In this document: piece by piece, positions 36,151-43,676 of the stretch
Layout of the letters: every line of letters starts with the position of its first letter
Numbering within the stretch: position 1 is the stretch's first letter
Assembly (NCBI GenBank): GCA_964405735.1
Contig: CAYOPD010000005.1
Span: forward strand, 21,019-85,018
Source: JADJLQ01 sp964405735
GTDB lineage: Bacteria > Bacteroidota > Bacteroidia > Chitinophagales > Saprospiraceae
Direction of reading: 5' to 3'
Length of the DNA: 64,000 nucleotides
Notes under the pieces: model-generated
Told to the model about the DNA's origin: nothing
The model's database searches: none
What the model saw: the letters and a program-made list of their open reading frames with translations, nothing else
Translations under genes and position numbers: made by a program

Positions 36151-36828
36151 CTAGATAAACCGGTATCCCACCCCGCTCTCAGTGATCAGGTGCTTCGGCT
36201 GATTGGGATTATCTTCGATTTTTTTACGCAGGCTTCCCACGAATACCCTGAGATACTGGGTCTCTGTTTGAAAACCAGGTCCCCAGATTTCTTTAAGGAG
36301 GTGATGATGGGTGAGAACCCGCCCTTCGTTTTTGACAAATAAGGCCAGCAGGTTAAATTCGGTCGAGGTGAGCCGGACCATTTCATTGTTTTTTTTAACC
36401 GTCCTGGCAGCCAGGTCAATTTGCAGGTCGCCGCATGGGATAACGGCATTGATTGGGCCAGGCTGGTTTCTGCTCAAAGCCGAGCGGATGCGGGCCAGTA
36501 ATTCCGCGGTCCGGAACGGTTTGGTGATGTAGTCGGTCGCTCCATGGTCAAGCGCGGAAACAATATCCTCTTCGCTGTTCTGGACCGAAAGCATCAGGAT
36601 GGGGCGATTGTACCAGGTACGCAGTTCTTTTAGAATTTCATGTCCACTCTGGTCGGGCAAGCCAATGTCGAGGAGGATCAAATCCGGGGGATGGCTGGCT
36701 GCAAGGACAATGCCTTCCTTCCCGGAGAAGGCCTGCCAGACCTTGTATTCGTTGCTTTCCAGGATGATCTCCAGCAATTTGCGGATCTGGGGTTCGTCCT
36801 CTATAATCAGTATCTCCTCCTTATTCAT
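36151..36828 (-). CDS. OmpR/KdpE-family response regulator
   Basis: This 225-residue protein has a receiver domain (residues about 4-118) with acidic pair EDEPQ, phospho-acceptor Asp in LLDIGLPDQSG (about 53) and the switch Lys in ITKPF (about 103). A winged-helix DNA-binding domain follows (about 130-225; RLTSTEFNLLALFVKNEGRVLTH and LRKKIEDNPNQPKHLITESGVGYRF). It closely follows the KdpE pattern. Its ATG lies inside the 3' end of the histidine kinase gene (8-base overlap). Neighbouring kup is the likely target, an inference from position. Confidence 0.92.
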   Translation of the reverse strand: MNKEEILIIEDEPQIRKLLEIILESNEYKVWQAFSGKEGIVLAASHPPDLILLDIGLPDQSGHEILKELRTWYNRPILMLSVQNSEEDIVSALDHGATDYITKPFRTAELLARIRSALSRNQPGPINAVIPCGDLQIDLAARTVKKNNEMVRLTSTEFNLLALFVKNEGRVLTHHHLLKEIWGPGFQTETQYLRVFVGSLRKKIEDNPNQPKHLITESGVGYRFI

Positions 36829-37894
36829 TTTTCAGGTTTTTAATGAATGAGGCTTCTGCCGGTATTTCGAGGGTGAAGATCGCTCCCCCTTCTTTTTTAT
36901 TTTCAAGGCTTACTTTTCCCTGTTGGGCTTCCACGAATCCTTTCACAATGGATAAACCCAATCCACTTCCACCGGTCTTGCTGTCCGGCAAGCGGTAAAA
37001 TTTGTCAAAAACCCGCGGGATCTCGTTTTCGGGGAAACCCTGACCATTGTCTGAAACCGTGATTAAACTGGTATTGTTATCGTATCGAACGGATATATCT
37101 ATGCTGGCGTGGCCGGGGTTGTACTGAATGGCATTTTGTACCAGGTTGTCCAGAACGGCCTCCATCAGTCCGCCATCGATTTTAACCAGTGGAAGCATTT
37201 CATCGGGTTCAAACCGGAGCGTACAGGTATCGGGGTTTTCATATTTTCGGATGACGCGGTGTATCAGTTCGTTCAAATCGCACCATTCCAATTTGGGTTT
37301 GAGCAGGCCTGTTTCCAGCCGGCTCATGTTCAGGAGGTTTTCTACCTGGCGATTCAAGCGGATACCGGCTTTGTCGATTTCTGTAAGCAATTCGGCCTGG
37401 TGCTTTTCGGAAAGTTTATCGCGGTTTTCTTTCAGGGTATCCACGGACCCGAGTATGGTGGAAATGGGTGTGCGCAATTCGTGGGAAAGGGAATTGAGCA
37501 GGGTATTGTACAGCCGGATGGTCTTTTCTTTTTCTTCCTTGTCCCTGGCTTTGTTTTCCGCTTGCCTGATTTTAAAGGTTAAGACGGCATTGATCAGGGC
37601 GATGATGAAATAAAGTAAAAACATCAGCGCGTCTTCAGCATGGTCGATGTGAAAAGTAAACCGGGGCGGAATGAAAAAATAATTCCAGATGATGGCGCTC
37701 AAGAGGGCGGCAAGAAGGACCGGAAAGATCCGGAAAAGCATGGCCAGAACAGAGACTGTCATCAAAAGGACCAGGGCGACCACCCGGTATCCGGTATAAT
37801 CGGTAAGGTAATAACTGACCGCTGACACCAATAAAATGAGGACAATACTGATGAGGTATTGGTTACGAATGGATAAATGCTGCTGATTAAACAT
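36821..37894 (-). CDS. KdpD-like sensor histidine kinase without the N-terminal KdpD domain
   Basis: About 357 residues from the ATG at 37894; the frame is open to a TTG at 37921. Four closely packed transmembrane helices (about residues 10-110) match the KdpD DUF4118 membrane unit. Then come the H-box NSLSHELRTPISTILGS (His about 137), N-box DNLVQNAIQYNP, and G-boxes DNGQGFPENE and GGSGLGLSIVKGF. The roughly 390-residue cytoplasmic KdpD/UspA sensor part of classical KdpD is absent. No kdpFABC genes are in the window; kup is adjacent instead. Confidence 0.9.
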   Translation of the reverse strand: MFNQQHLSIRNQYLISIVLILLVSAVSYYLTDYTGYRVVALVLLMTVSVLAMLFRIFPVLLAALLSAIIWNYFFIPPRFTFHIDHAEDALMFLLYFIIALINAVLTFKIRQAENKARDKEEKEKTIRLYNTLLNSLSHELRTPISTILGSVDTLKENRDKLSEKHQAELLTEIDKAGIRLNRQVENLLNMSRLETGLLKPKLEWCDLNELIHRVIRKYENPDTCTLRFEPDEMLPLVKIDGGLMEAVLDNLVQNAIQYNPGHASIDISVRYDNNTSLITVSDNGQGFPENEIPRVFDKFYRLPDSKTGGSGLGLSIVKGFVEAQQGKVSLENKKEGGAIFTLEIPAEASFIKNLKNE

Positions 37895-38011
37895 TGCCCG
37901 CCGGAATGTTTTACGGGTCAAATGTAAGGGTACAGACCTGAAGTCCTCGTCTTACCTTAAGTCAAATCCGGTTTTGAGAGCCTTGAGGGCAGAAGTTTGG
38001 GAGTAATTCAT

Positions 38012-39001
38012 TTAGAGCCTGGGTACTTCGTTCAGACAGTTGACCGCCCAGATTTTTTGTGAGGTCTCCTGGTCCATATTTCCGCCGGAAAGAATGATCA
38101 AAGCCCGTTTTTTTGATGATTGACCGGATAACCACCGGAAAGTTGCTTCCATGGCCATCGCGCTGGTTGGTTCAACACGTACTTTTAATAAATGGCTTAA
38201 CCATTGTGTCCAGTAAAGGATACGGGATTCTTCGATTTCATAAAGATCGTCCAGCTGTTTCAGGTATTCAAAGGTGATGTTCCCTACCGCTATGGTCATG
38301 GCTCCATCGGCCAGGGTATCGGGCGCAGACTGTAATTTCTGGATTGAATGCATGCGCAGGGATAGAGCCGCATCGTTGGCATTTAAAGGTTCCGCTCCGA
38401 TGACTTTTGCTTCAGGGGCTAAAGCGCGCGTCGCAATAAGAGATCCGGAAAGCAATCCGCCTCCACCGCAGGGCGCAAAAACAGCATCGACCTCACGCAA
38501 TTCATGAATCGCTTCATATGCGGCGGTTCCCTGTCCTGCAATGACCTGGTCATGATTAAAGGGAGGTATCCAGTAAGTCCCTTTTTCTTCTGAAGCCAGC
38601 TTTACTTTTTCATCTACTTCTGCCCGGGTCTCACACAAAATCACCTCTGCCCCATAGGATGCGGTCGCCTGGATTTTGACTTTTGATGAATAGCTGGGCA
38701 TAAAGATGGTCGAAGGGATGTCAAAACGGCTTGCGGCCCAGGCCACTGCCTGAGCATGATTGCCTGAACTGTTGGCCACGATATGTTTTGGAATGATAGT
38801 ATTTTCCAGGAGCCAGGCAAGGGTATTGCATGCCCCCCTTGCTTTGAAGGCCCCGATTTTTTGCATGCACTCGGCTTTGAAAAAAATATCATGACCGGTC
38901 CATTGGTTTAATAGGGATGAGGTAAAAATGGGTGTTTTATGAACCAGCCCTGCAATCCGCTCATTTGCTTTGGAGATATCTTCAATACCAAGGAATTTCA
39001 T
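38012..39001 (-). CDS. Threonine dehydratase / serine racemase-like PLP enzyme
   Basis: This 329-residue fold-type II PLP protein has the Schiff-base Lys in IGAFKARGA (about residue 51), the phosphate-binding ANSSGNHAQAVA (about 76), and the glycine loop CGGGGLLSG (about 180). It lacks the C-terminal ACT regulatory domain of biosynthetic IlvA, so catabolic threonine/serine deaminase or serine/threo-hydroxyaspartate dehydratase activity is most likely. It is monocistronic; an isolated hairpin lies upstream. Confidence 0.88.
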   Translation of the reverse strand: MKFLGIEDISKANERIAGLVHKTPIFTSSLLNQWTGHDIFFKAECMQKIGAFKARGACNTLAWLLENTIIPKHIVANSSGNHAQAVAWAASRFDIPSTIFMPSYSSKVKIQATASYGAEVILCETRAEVDEKVKLASEEKGTYWIPPFNHDQVIAGQGTAAYEAIHELREVDAVFAPCGGGGLLSGSLIATRALAPEAKVIGAEPLNANDAALSLRMHSIQKLQSAPDTLADGAMTIAVGNITFEYLKQLDDLYEIEESRILYWTQWLSHLLKVRVEPTSAMAMEATFRWLSGQSSKKRALIILSGGNMDQETSQKIWAVNCLNEVPRL

Positions 39002-39257
39002 GGTTGCAAATCTAATAAAAGAAGGTAGACTAGATGACTATGTGAAAGGTGACTGACCTTCATCCTTCATGTCAAATACCTGGGTCTAAAGCCCGGTATT
39101 TCTTTAATCCGCCAAACCCCAGCCTTCTACCTGGGGTTTTGCTGTTCACAGCGATGCGGGGGTTTTAGCCCGGATCCGGGAAAGCAAAATGACCTAGCCC
39201 GTATGATGGTCCCCTAATCCTATAGATCTCCGTGGCCTCCTTTCCTCCGTGCGCTCT
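39002..39257. other. Non-coding gap with hairpins and a nonamer-type repeat
   Basis: No gene is present. It holds the hairpin listed at 39114-39139, short inverted motifs such as GGGTCTAAAGCCC near 39082 and TAGCCCGGATCCGGG near 39168, and CTCCGTGGCCTCCTTTCCTC at about 39228 with roughly 9-base period, directly after the GH78 stop in minus-strand sense. Confidence 0.5.
39114..39139 (-). terminator. Candidate terminator downstream of the GH78-like gene
   Basis: AAACCCCAG (39114-39122) and CTGGGGTTT (39131-39139) form a perfect 9-bp stem with an 8-base loop. It lies about 120 bases after the GH78 stop in minus-strand sense. The T run after it is short, so confidence is modest. Confidence 0.35.
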
Positions 39258-40904
39258 TTACTGCTGAAAAACCTCCGGATACTTCCTGATAAAATAAGCC
39301 GGTGTACAACTCCAGGCATGGCAATAACTGTTGACCGGATAAAATTTATAAGGCGAGGTGTAATCGTTTTCCGGATCATACACTTCCCAGAAAGTATCCG
39401 CTCCTTTAATCACCATATTGCCCCAGTAGGATAAAATCTGCTGGCGGGCGGCGCCGGTAAGGCCGGAACGCATGAGGGCTTCTACATAATAATGCATCAG
39501 GTAAGGGCCTCCGGGTTTAACGGCCGATGTATGTTCTTTTACATAGGTGAGGATCTTCTGGCTTTCCGCTGTATCCGTCACTCCGGCCAAAACCATCCAG
39601 GCCTGGGTCGCGTAAGAAACCTGTTTTCCGGCTCCGCTGACAAAGAGCCCCTGTTCCTTATCATAGAGAAGATCTTTGCAGGCTTTTTTCATTTTTTCAA
39701 TCATGGCGGGTATTTCGGCTACCTCATTTTGTTTTCCCAGCAATTTGGCCAGTTCCATGGTCTGGTTGAGGGCGAAGATGATCAGGCCCTGGAGCGGGGC
39801 CTGTTTGTCCAGGCCTTCTTTCCAGTCGATGAACAACCACCATCTGTTGGCTGCCGCAGCGGTGTCATTAAACAGCCCGTTATCCAGCATAAATTTTTTG
39901 GGATTATCGAGTTGTTTTTTGGCAACCGGCCAAAGTTCGAGGGCAGTGGTCCGGTCGTTGGTGGCTTTCAGGTATTCGAGCAGGGTCGCATTGTAAAGCA
40001 GGGAATATTCAAACAAAAAGGGCGCCCCTTTCTGGGAATGGGGGCTGGGCCTTTCAAATACATTGGAAGGAAGGTAACCGGCTTCCGTGCTCAGTCCGGC
40101 CAGCAGATAGAGGCATCGTTTGGTCAGGTTGTGATTTTTAAAAGTATAATTGTTGGTGATGGACTGCAGGTAGAGATCGCCGATCCAGAGCCGCCGGTCT
40201 CTTTTGGGGCCATCTTCAAATACGGTCTGCATACATTCTTTCAATGTATTGCGCGCGATCGAATCGATTTTGGCAAAAGCTTCATAGGTGGCGGGTTCCA
40301 GCGGAGGCGGTATGGCCGAGGCTGAAGTGCCAGCCGTACACCAGGCATCGGCTATTCTGAAATCAAAAAACCGGGAGGAACCCAGTAATTCAAGTTTGAC
40401 ATAACGGAAAGATACCCTCCTGGCCAAGGTAAACTCCGAAGGCATTTCGGATATCGTAATGATTTCATCCTGGAGCCAGGCCCTGCTCAAGTCGCCTTTA
40501 TATGGTTCGAAGGGTACGCTGACTTCCGAGGGCACTTCTCCAAACGTGAGTTTTATCCGGGTGGGGGCATCCGCTACCCCGCGGATTTCATCAAGTTTCA
40601 TAGTGAAATAACCGGTAATGTGTTGGCCGAAATCAAGGATCAGGCCCGTCTGTGTTTTGAACGACTTGGTGAACAAGCTGTCAGTGGGCCATTTCCGGTC
40701 AACCCTCCAGCCCTGGAAGGCGCCCCGGTCAGGCTTTGTAGTGATGGCATGGACCGGCATGACTTTGGTTTGGGTCAGTTTGGGTTTGAGGGCTTCGGAC
40801 TTCTGGAGCCAGGCGGCTCTTTGGGTCTTGAATACGTCCTGGCTTTGGAGGATCAGGGATTTCAGGGTAAGAAAGGCAATGGGGAGGATTAATTTGATTT
40901 TCAT
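39258..40904 (-). CDS. Secreted GH78-like alpha-L-rhamnosidase
   Basis: This 548-residue protein has a signal peptide (ending ILQSQ). A beta-sandwich domain lies at about 70-190 (LILDFGQHITGYFTMKL, LTFGEVPSE, RYVKLEL), followed by an (alpha/alpha)6 barrel. The GH78 acidic motif region is FEDGPKRDRRLWIGDLYLQS (about 236-255), and FWEVYDPENDY lies near 510. GH78 enzymes release terminal rhamnose from pectin side chains or glycosides. It is shorter than most GH78 proteins (about 700-1000), lacking extra N-terminal modules. It is co-oriented with the tandem esterase. Confidence 0.85.
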   Translation of the reverse strand: MKIKLILPIAFLTLKSLILQSQDVFKTQRAAWLQKSEALKPKLTQTKVMPVHAITTKPDRGAFQGWRVDRKWPTDSLFTKSFKTQTGLILDFGQHITGYFTMKLDEIRGVADAPTRIKLTFGEVPSEVSVPFEPYKGDLSRAWLQDEIITISEMPSEFTLARRVSFRYVKLELLGSSRFFDFRIADAWCTAGTSASAIPPPLEPATYEAFAKIDSIARNTLKECMQTVFEDGPKRDRRLWIGDLYLQSITNNYTFKNHNLTKRCLYLLAGLSTEAGYLPSNVFERPSPHSQKGAPFLFEYSLLYNATLLEYLKATNDRTTALELWPVAKKQLDNPKKFMLDNGLFNDTAAAANRWWLFIDWKEGLDKQAPLQGLIIFALNQTMELAKLLGKQNEVAEIPAMIEKMKKACKDLLYDKEQGLFVSGAGKQVSYATQAWMVLAGVTDTAESQKILTYVKEHTSAVKPGGPYLMHYYVEALMRSGLTGAARQQILSYWGNMVIKGADTFWEVYDPENDYTSPYKFYPVNSYCHAWSCTPAYFIRKYPEVFQQ

Positions 40905-40936
40905 ATTGATTGCAAATCTATTCAGGATCGAGGAAA

Positions 40937-40968
40937 GTTGGCAAGTTAGTCAGTTGGCAAGTTGGCAA
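40937..40968. repeat. Octamer tandem array GTTGGCAA/GTTAGTCA
   Basis: GTTGGCAA, GTTAGTCA, GTTGGCAA and GTTGGCAA occur in exact 8-base register. GTTAGTCA is shared with the array at 8241-8281. Confidence 0.85.
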
Positions 40969-41033
40969 TTGTGAAGTAGCGTAATTGGTACTTGGCCCTG
41001 GCCTGATGTGAATAAAAAAATTAAAGTTAGGAA

Positions 41034-41129
41034 GGAGCTAAGCTCCGACCTTTTAATTTTTATTCGGTGATGACTATAAATGCGGCAATGCCGAAGCTAA
41101 GCTTCGACTTAACGACCCGGAGCTAAGCT
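41034..41129. repeat. Cluster of three short palindromes
   Basis: GGAGCTAAGCTCC (41034-41046), CGAAGCTAAGCTTCG (41092-41106) and GGAGCTAAGCT (41119-41129) share the core AGCTAAGCT. A fourth copy lies at 19734-19744. They look like an extragenic palindromic family. Confidence 0.65.
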
Positions 41130-41299
41130 ATAAAACGAAAAGTGCGCCGAGCACACAGAGCACGCAGAGGTATATATTTGAATAAAACCCTGCGTCCCTC
41201 GGGGCCCCTGTGCCCTCCTCGGTGAATAAAAAAGAAATAAACCGCAGAACCCGCAGGGAATGCAAAGGAACCTCAGAGAAATGAATACATCCTCCAAAT

Positions 41300-43021
41300 T
41301 CATTTCGCTCTTTTCAATTCCCCATCTAAAAACCGGATCATTTTATCGTAGTAATAATCAATCATCACTCCCGGTCCATGCCCTCCTCCCGGAACAACTA
41401 TGAGTTCACTTTGGATCTTTTTCATTTTGAGATGCTCATGTAATTTATGGCTCTGGCAGGCAGGGACCTGGAAATCCTGATCCCCGTGAAACAGGAGGAA
41501 GGGAGGCGTACCATGATGTATATAATGAACCGGATTGGTAAATGCCACCTTGTTTTTAATTTCCTGGATGGGGCCGCCCATGAGAAATGCTTCAGGCGAA
41601 TAGGGGCCGTTGTGACTGAATGAACTGCCGCAGGAATCCATGATAAGGAAATCTACAGGCCCAAACCAGTCCACCACCGCATCCACTTGGCTGTCAAAAT
41701 TGGTATGCAAACCAACCGAACCTTCGAGGTCCGCGGTTTCATTCCCGATCGTATAATTCCTGATTCCATTGGTCACGCCGGCCAGGGCGGAAAGATGGCC
41801 ACCCGAAGACCAGCCCGTGATCGCGATAAAAGAGGTATCCAATTGGTATTTTCCTGCATTGGCCCGGATATACCGGATAGCCGCTTTGACATCCTGGATC
41901 TGTGCGGGGAAGAGGGCATCCCGGCTTGAACGGTGGTTGATGCTGGCCACGGCATAACCTGCTTCCATCAAACGCCGCCCCAGGTTTTCACGAAATACAT
42001 TTTGTTTGGCATTGTTGGAAAACCAGGCGCTTCCATAAATAGCCACCACCACCGGAAGAGGGCCTTTTTTATTGAAAGGCAAATGAATATCCAGTTTGTG
42101 GCCTGCGATATTATCTCCCGCGTAATCCAGGTCTTTCCAAAAGGGGCCGAATTCCTGGGTGGGGAAATGATAGTTCAACCAGTCAGCCAGCCGGTTTTCC
42201 CAGCCATCGGAAGCCTTTCCTTGTTTCCGTATACCATAACCGTGCCCGCCATCCGGATAGACATGCATTTCCGCCGGCCGGCCTGCAGTTTTCCATCGCA
42301 GGTAAAGGGCAGGATTGCCGTCCGAGATAAAATCATCCTGTGAAAAAGCGAGGAAGAGAGGAGGGGCATCGGCAGGCACTTGATTCCCTTCAATCGCTCC
42401 GCAGTAGGCATAAACGGGCGCCACAAAATCAGGCCGGCTCATCGCGTCATAGGTGAGGGCCACGGAAGCCGCAACGGTACCACCAGCCGAAAAACCCATA
42501 ATGCCAATCCGGTTTGGGTGCAGTCCCCAGTCTGCAGCATGACTCCGGATGTATTTTACCGCTTCGCGGCCATCCGCCACAGCAAATGGGACATAGGGGG
42601 CGTTCAGCGAATCAATCCGCTTTGAGTTTTGTGCCCGGATATCCTCCATGGCCTGTTCCCTGGAAGCAATATGTTCCGGTACGAGCCGGTATTTTAATAC
42701 AAAGGCGGTGATTCCTCTGGTATTGAGCCATCGTGCCACATCGGTACCTTCCGATTGGATGGACAAGGCCCGGAAAGCGCCACCGGGGCAAACGATCATG
42801 GCCATGCCATTTGGTTTTTCCGGTTTGTACACAGTCAGGCTGGGATGAACCACGTTGGTGACAAAAATGTAGTTGTTCGGGCCCCGGATGGTATCCGTTT
42901 TTTCCTGGTGGGTCCAGGATTCGGATCCGGGAGCGTGACCGGGGTATATTGGGATTACTTGTTGTGAGGATATACTTAAACTCAATAAGGAGAAGCAAAT
43001 TATGATGCAGAGCCTTTTCAT
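41300..43021 (-). CDS. Secreted tandem alpha/beta-hydrolase (two esterase domains)
   Basis: This 573-residue protein has a signal peptide (ending LSISSQ) and two complete hydrolase domains. Domain 1 (about 20-285) has CPGGAFRALS, nucleophile elbow GFSAGG, Asp in FSQDDFIS and His in DGGHGYG. Domain 2 (about 300-570) has the elbow GWSSGG, Asp in FHGDQDFQVP and His in GGGHGPG. Each resembles acetyl-/feruloyl-esterases acting on plant polysaccharides. Two different catalytic triads in one chain suggest removal of two kinds of ester or two positions. The substrate is not proven. Confidence 0.87.
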   Translation of the reverse strand: MKRLCIIICFSLLSLSISSQQVIPIYPGHAPGSESWTHQEKTDTIRGPNNYIFVTNVVHPSLTVYKPEKPNGMAMIVCPGGAFRALSIQSEGTDVARWLNTRGITAFVLKYRLVPEHIASREQAMEDIRAQNSKRIDSLNAPYVPFAVADGREAVKYIRSHAADWGLHPNRIGIMGFSAGGTVAASVALTYDAMSRPDFVAPVYAYCGAIEGNQVPADAPPLFLAFSQDDFISDGNPALYLRWKTAGRPAEMHVYPDGGHGYGIRKQGKASDGWENRLADWLNYHFPTQEFGPFWKDLDYAGDNIAGHKLDIHLPFNKKGPLPVVVAIYGSAWFSNNAKQNVFRENLGRRLMEAGYAVASINHRSSRDALFPAQIQDVKAAIRYIRANAGKYQLDTSFIAITGWSSGGHLSALAGVTNGIRNYTIGNETADLEGSVGLHTNFDSQVDAVVDWFGPVDFLIMDSCGSSFSHNGPYSPEAFLMGGPIQEIKNKVAFTNPVHYIHHGTPPFLLFHGDQDFQVPACQSHKLHEHLKMKKIQSELIVVPGGGHGPGVMIDYYYDKMIRFLDGELKRAK

Positions 43022-43071
43022 GTGGAATTAAAATAATTAATAATTAAAATAATTAAATGAAGAGTCAATAA

Positions 43072-43665
43072 TTATTCAGTCCAGCTGTTTTGCCCCTCCA
43101 GGGGAATACAGGACTGGTAATCACCGGGTACCGGATCATATCTCAACACTCCTTTGCCGATTTCTTGCGAACTGAAATATGCCATCAGGGTAAGGCTTTT
43201 GAGATCCCGGAAAAATCCAACCTGTTTGGAATTCTCCAGGGTAATACCCCATAAAGACAGTGGATAAGCACCCGCTTGCCGATCCAGGTCCAACAGCAGT
43301 GATGATCTTTCTTCCCTGCTGCAGGCGGGAAATTTTTTACCAAAACTGCTTTTTGCCAGTTCATTCACCAGGTCCAGGCCATCCCGGATTTTTTGCTGAG
43401 TCTCCGGATTGAGGAGGGAGGCAATGGCCTTATCGATGAACTGTGGGACGCCGGTTTCAATAGCTCCTGGCGTTTGGGTTTTGGGCAGAATGGTTTCTGT
43501 GATGGAGGAAAGGAGAGAGGCCTGATATGCTGTAAAAAAAGTCGGCTTCCAGTCAAGACCGGGTTCCTTGCGGCAGGAAAGATATAAGGCGGACCATACG
43601 CTTGCCGATACGGTAACGCCAAAAATCATCAGGCTTTGATTTTTTATGGCTTCTCTTCTGTTCAT
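43072..43665 (-). CDS. Gluconate 2-dehydrogenase subunit 3 family protein
   Basis: This 197-residue protein has an N-terminus with MNRREAIKNQ and a hydrophobic stretch ending YLSC, which could be a Tat-like or lipoprotein signal. The domain has LLSSITETILPKTQTPGAIETGVPQFID, typical of the small subunit of GMC-type membrane dehydrogenases. It probably stabilises or exports the partner flavoprotein. It is 11 bases downstream of the GMC oxidoreductase stop on the same strand, forming a two-gene unit. Confidence 0.88.
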   Translation of the reverse strand: MNRREAIKNQSLMIFGVTVSASVWSALYLSCRKEPGLDWKPTFFTAYQASLLSSITETILPKTQTPGAIETGVPQFIDKAIASLLNPETQQKIRDGLDLVNELAKSSFGKKFPACSREERSSLLLDLDRQAGAYPLSLWGITLENSKQVGFFRDLKSLTLMAYFSSQEIGKGVLRYDPVPGDYQSCIPLEGQNSWTE

Positions 43666-43676
43666 GGCAAGGGGAA

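Larger units (their letters stand above)
40905..41299. other. Repeat-rich intergenic region between GH78-like and esterase genes
   Basis: This 395-base gap holds no gene. In order it has an octamer array (40937-40968), three palindromes of GAGCTAAGCTC type (41034-41129), and three runs of 9-base-period motifs (about 41144-41170, 41188-41222, 41240-41290). It is the richest repeat cluster of the window. Confidence 0.7.
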
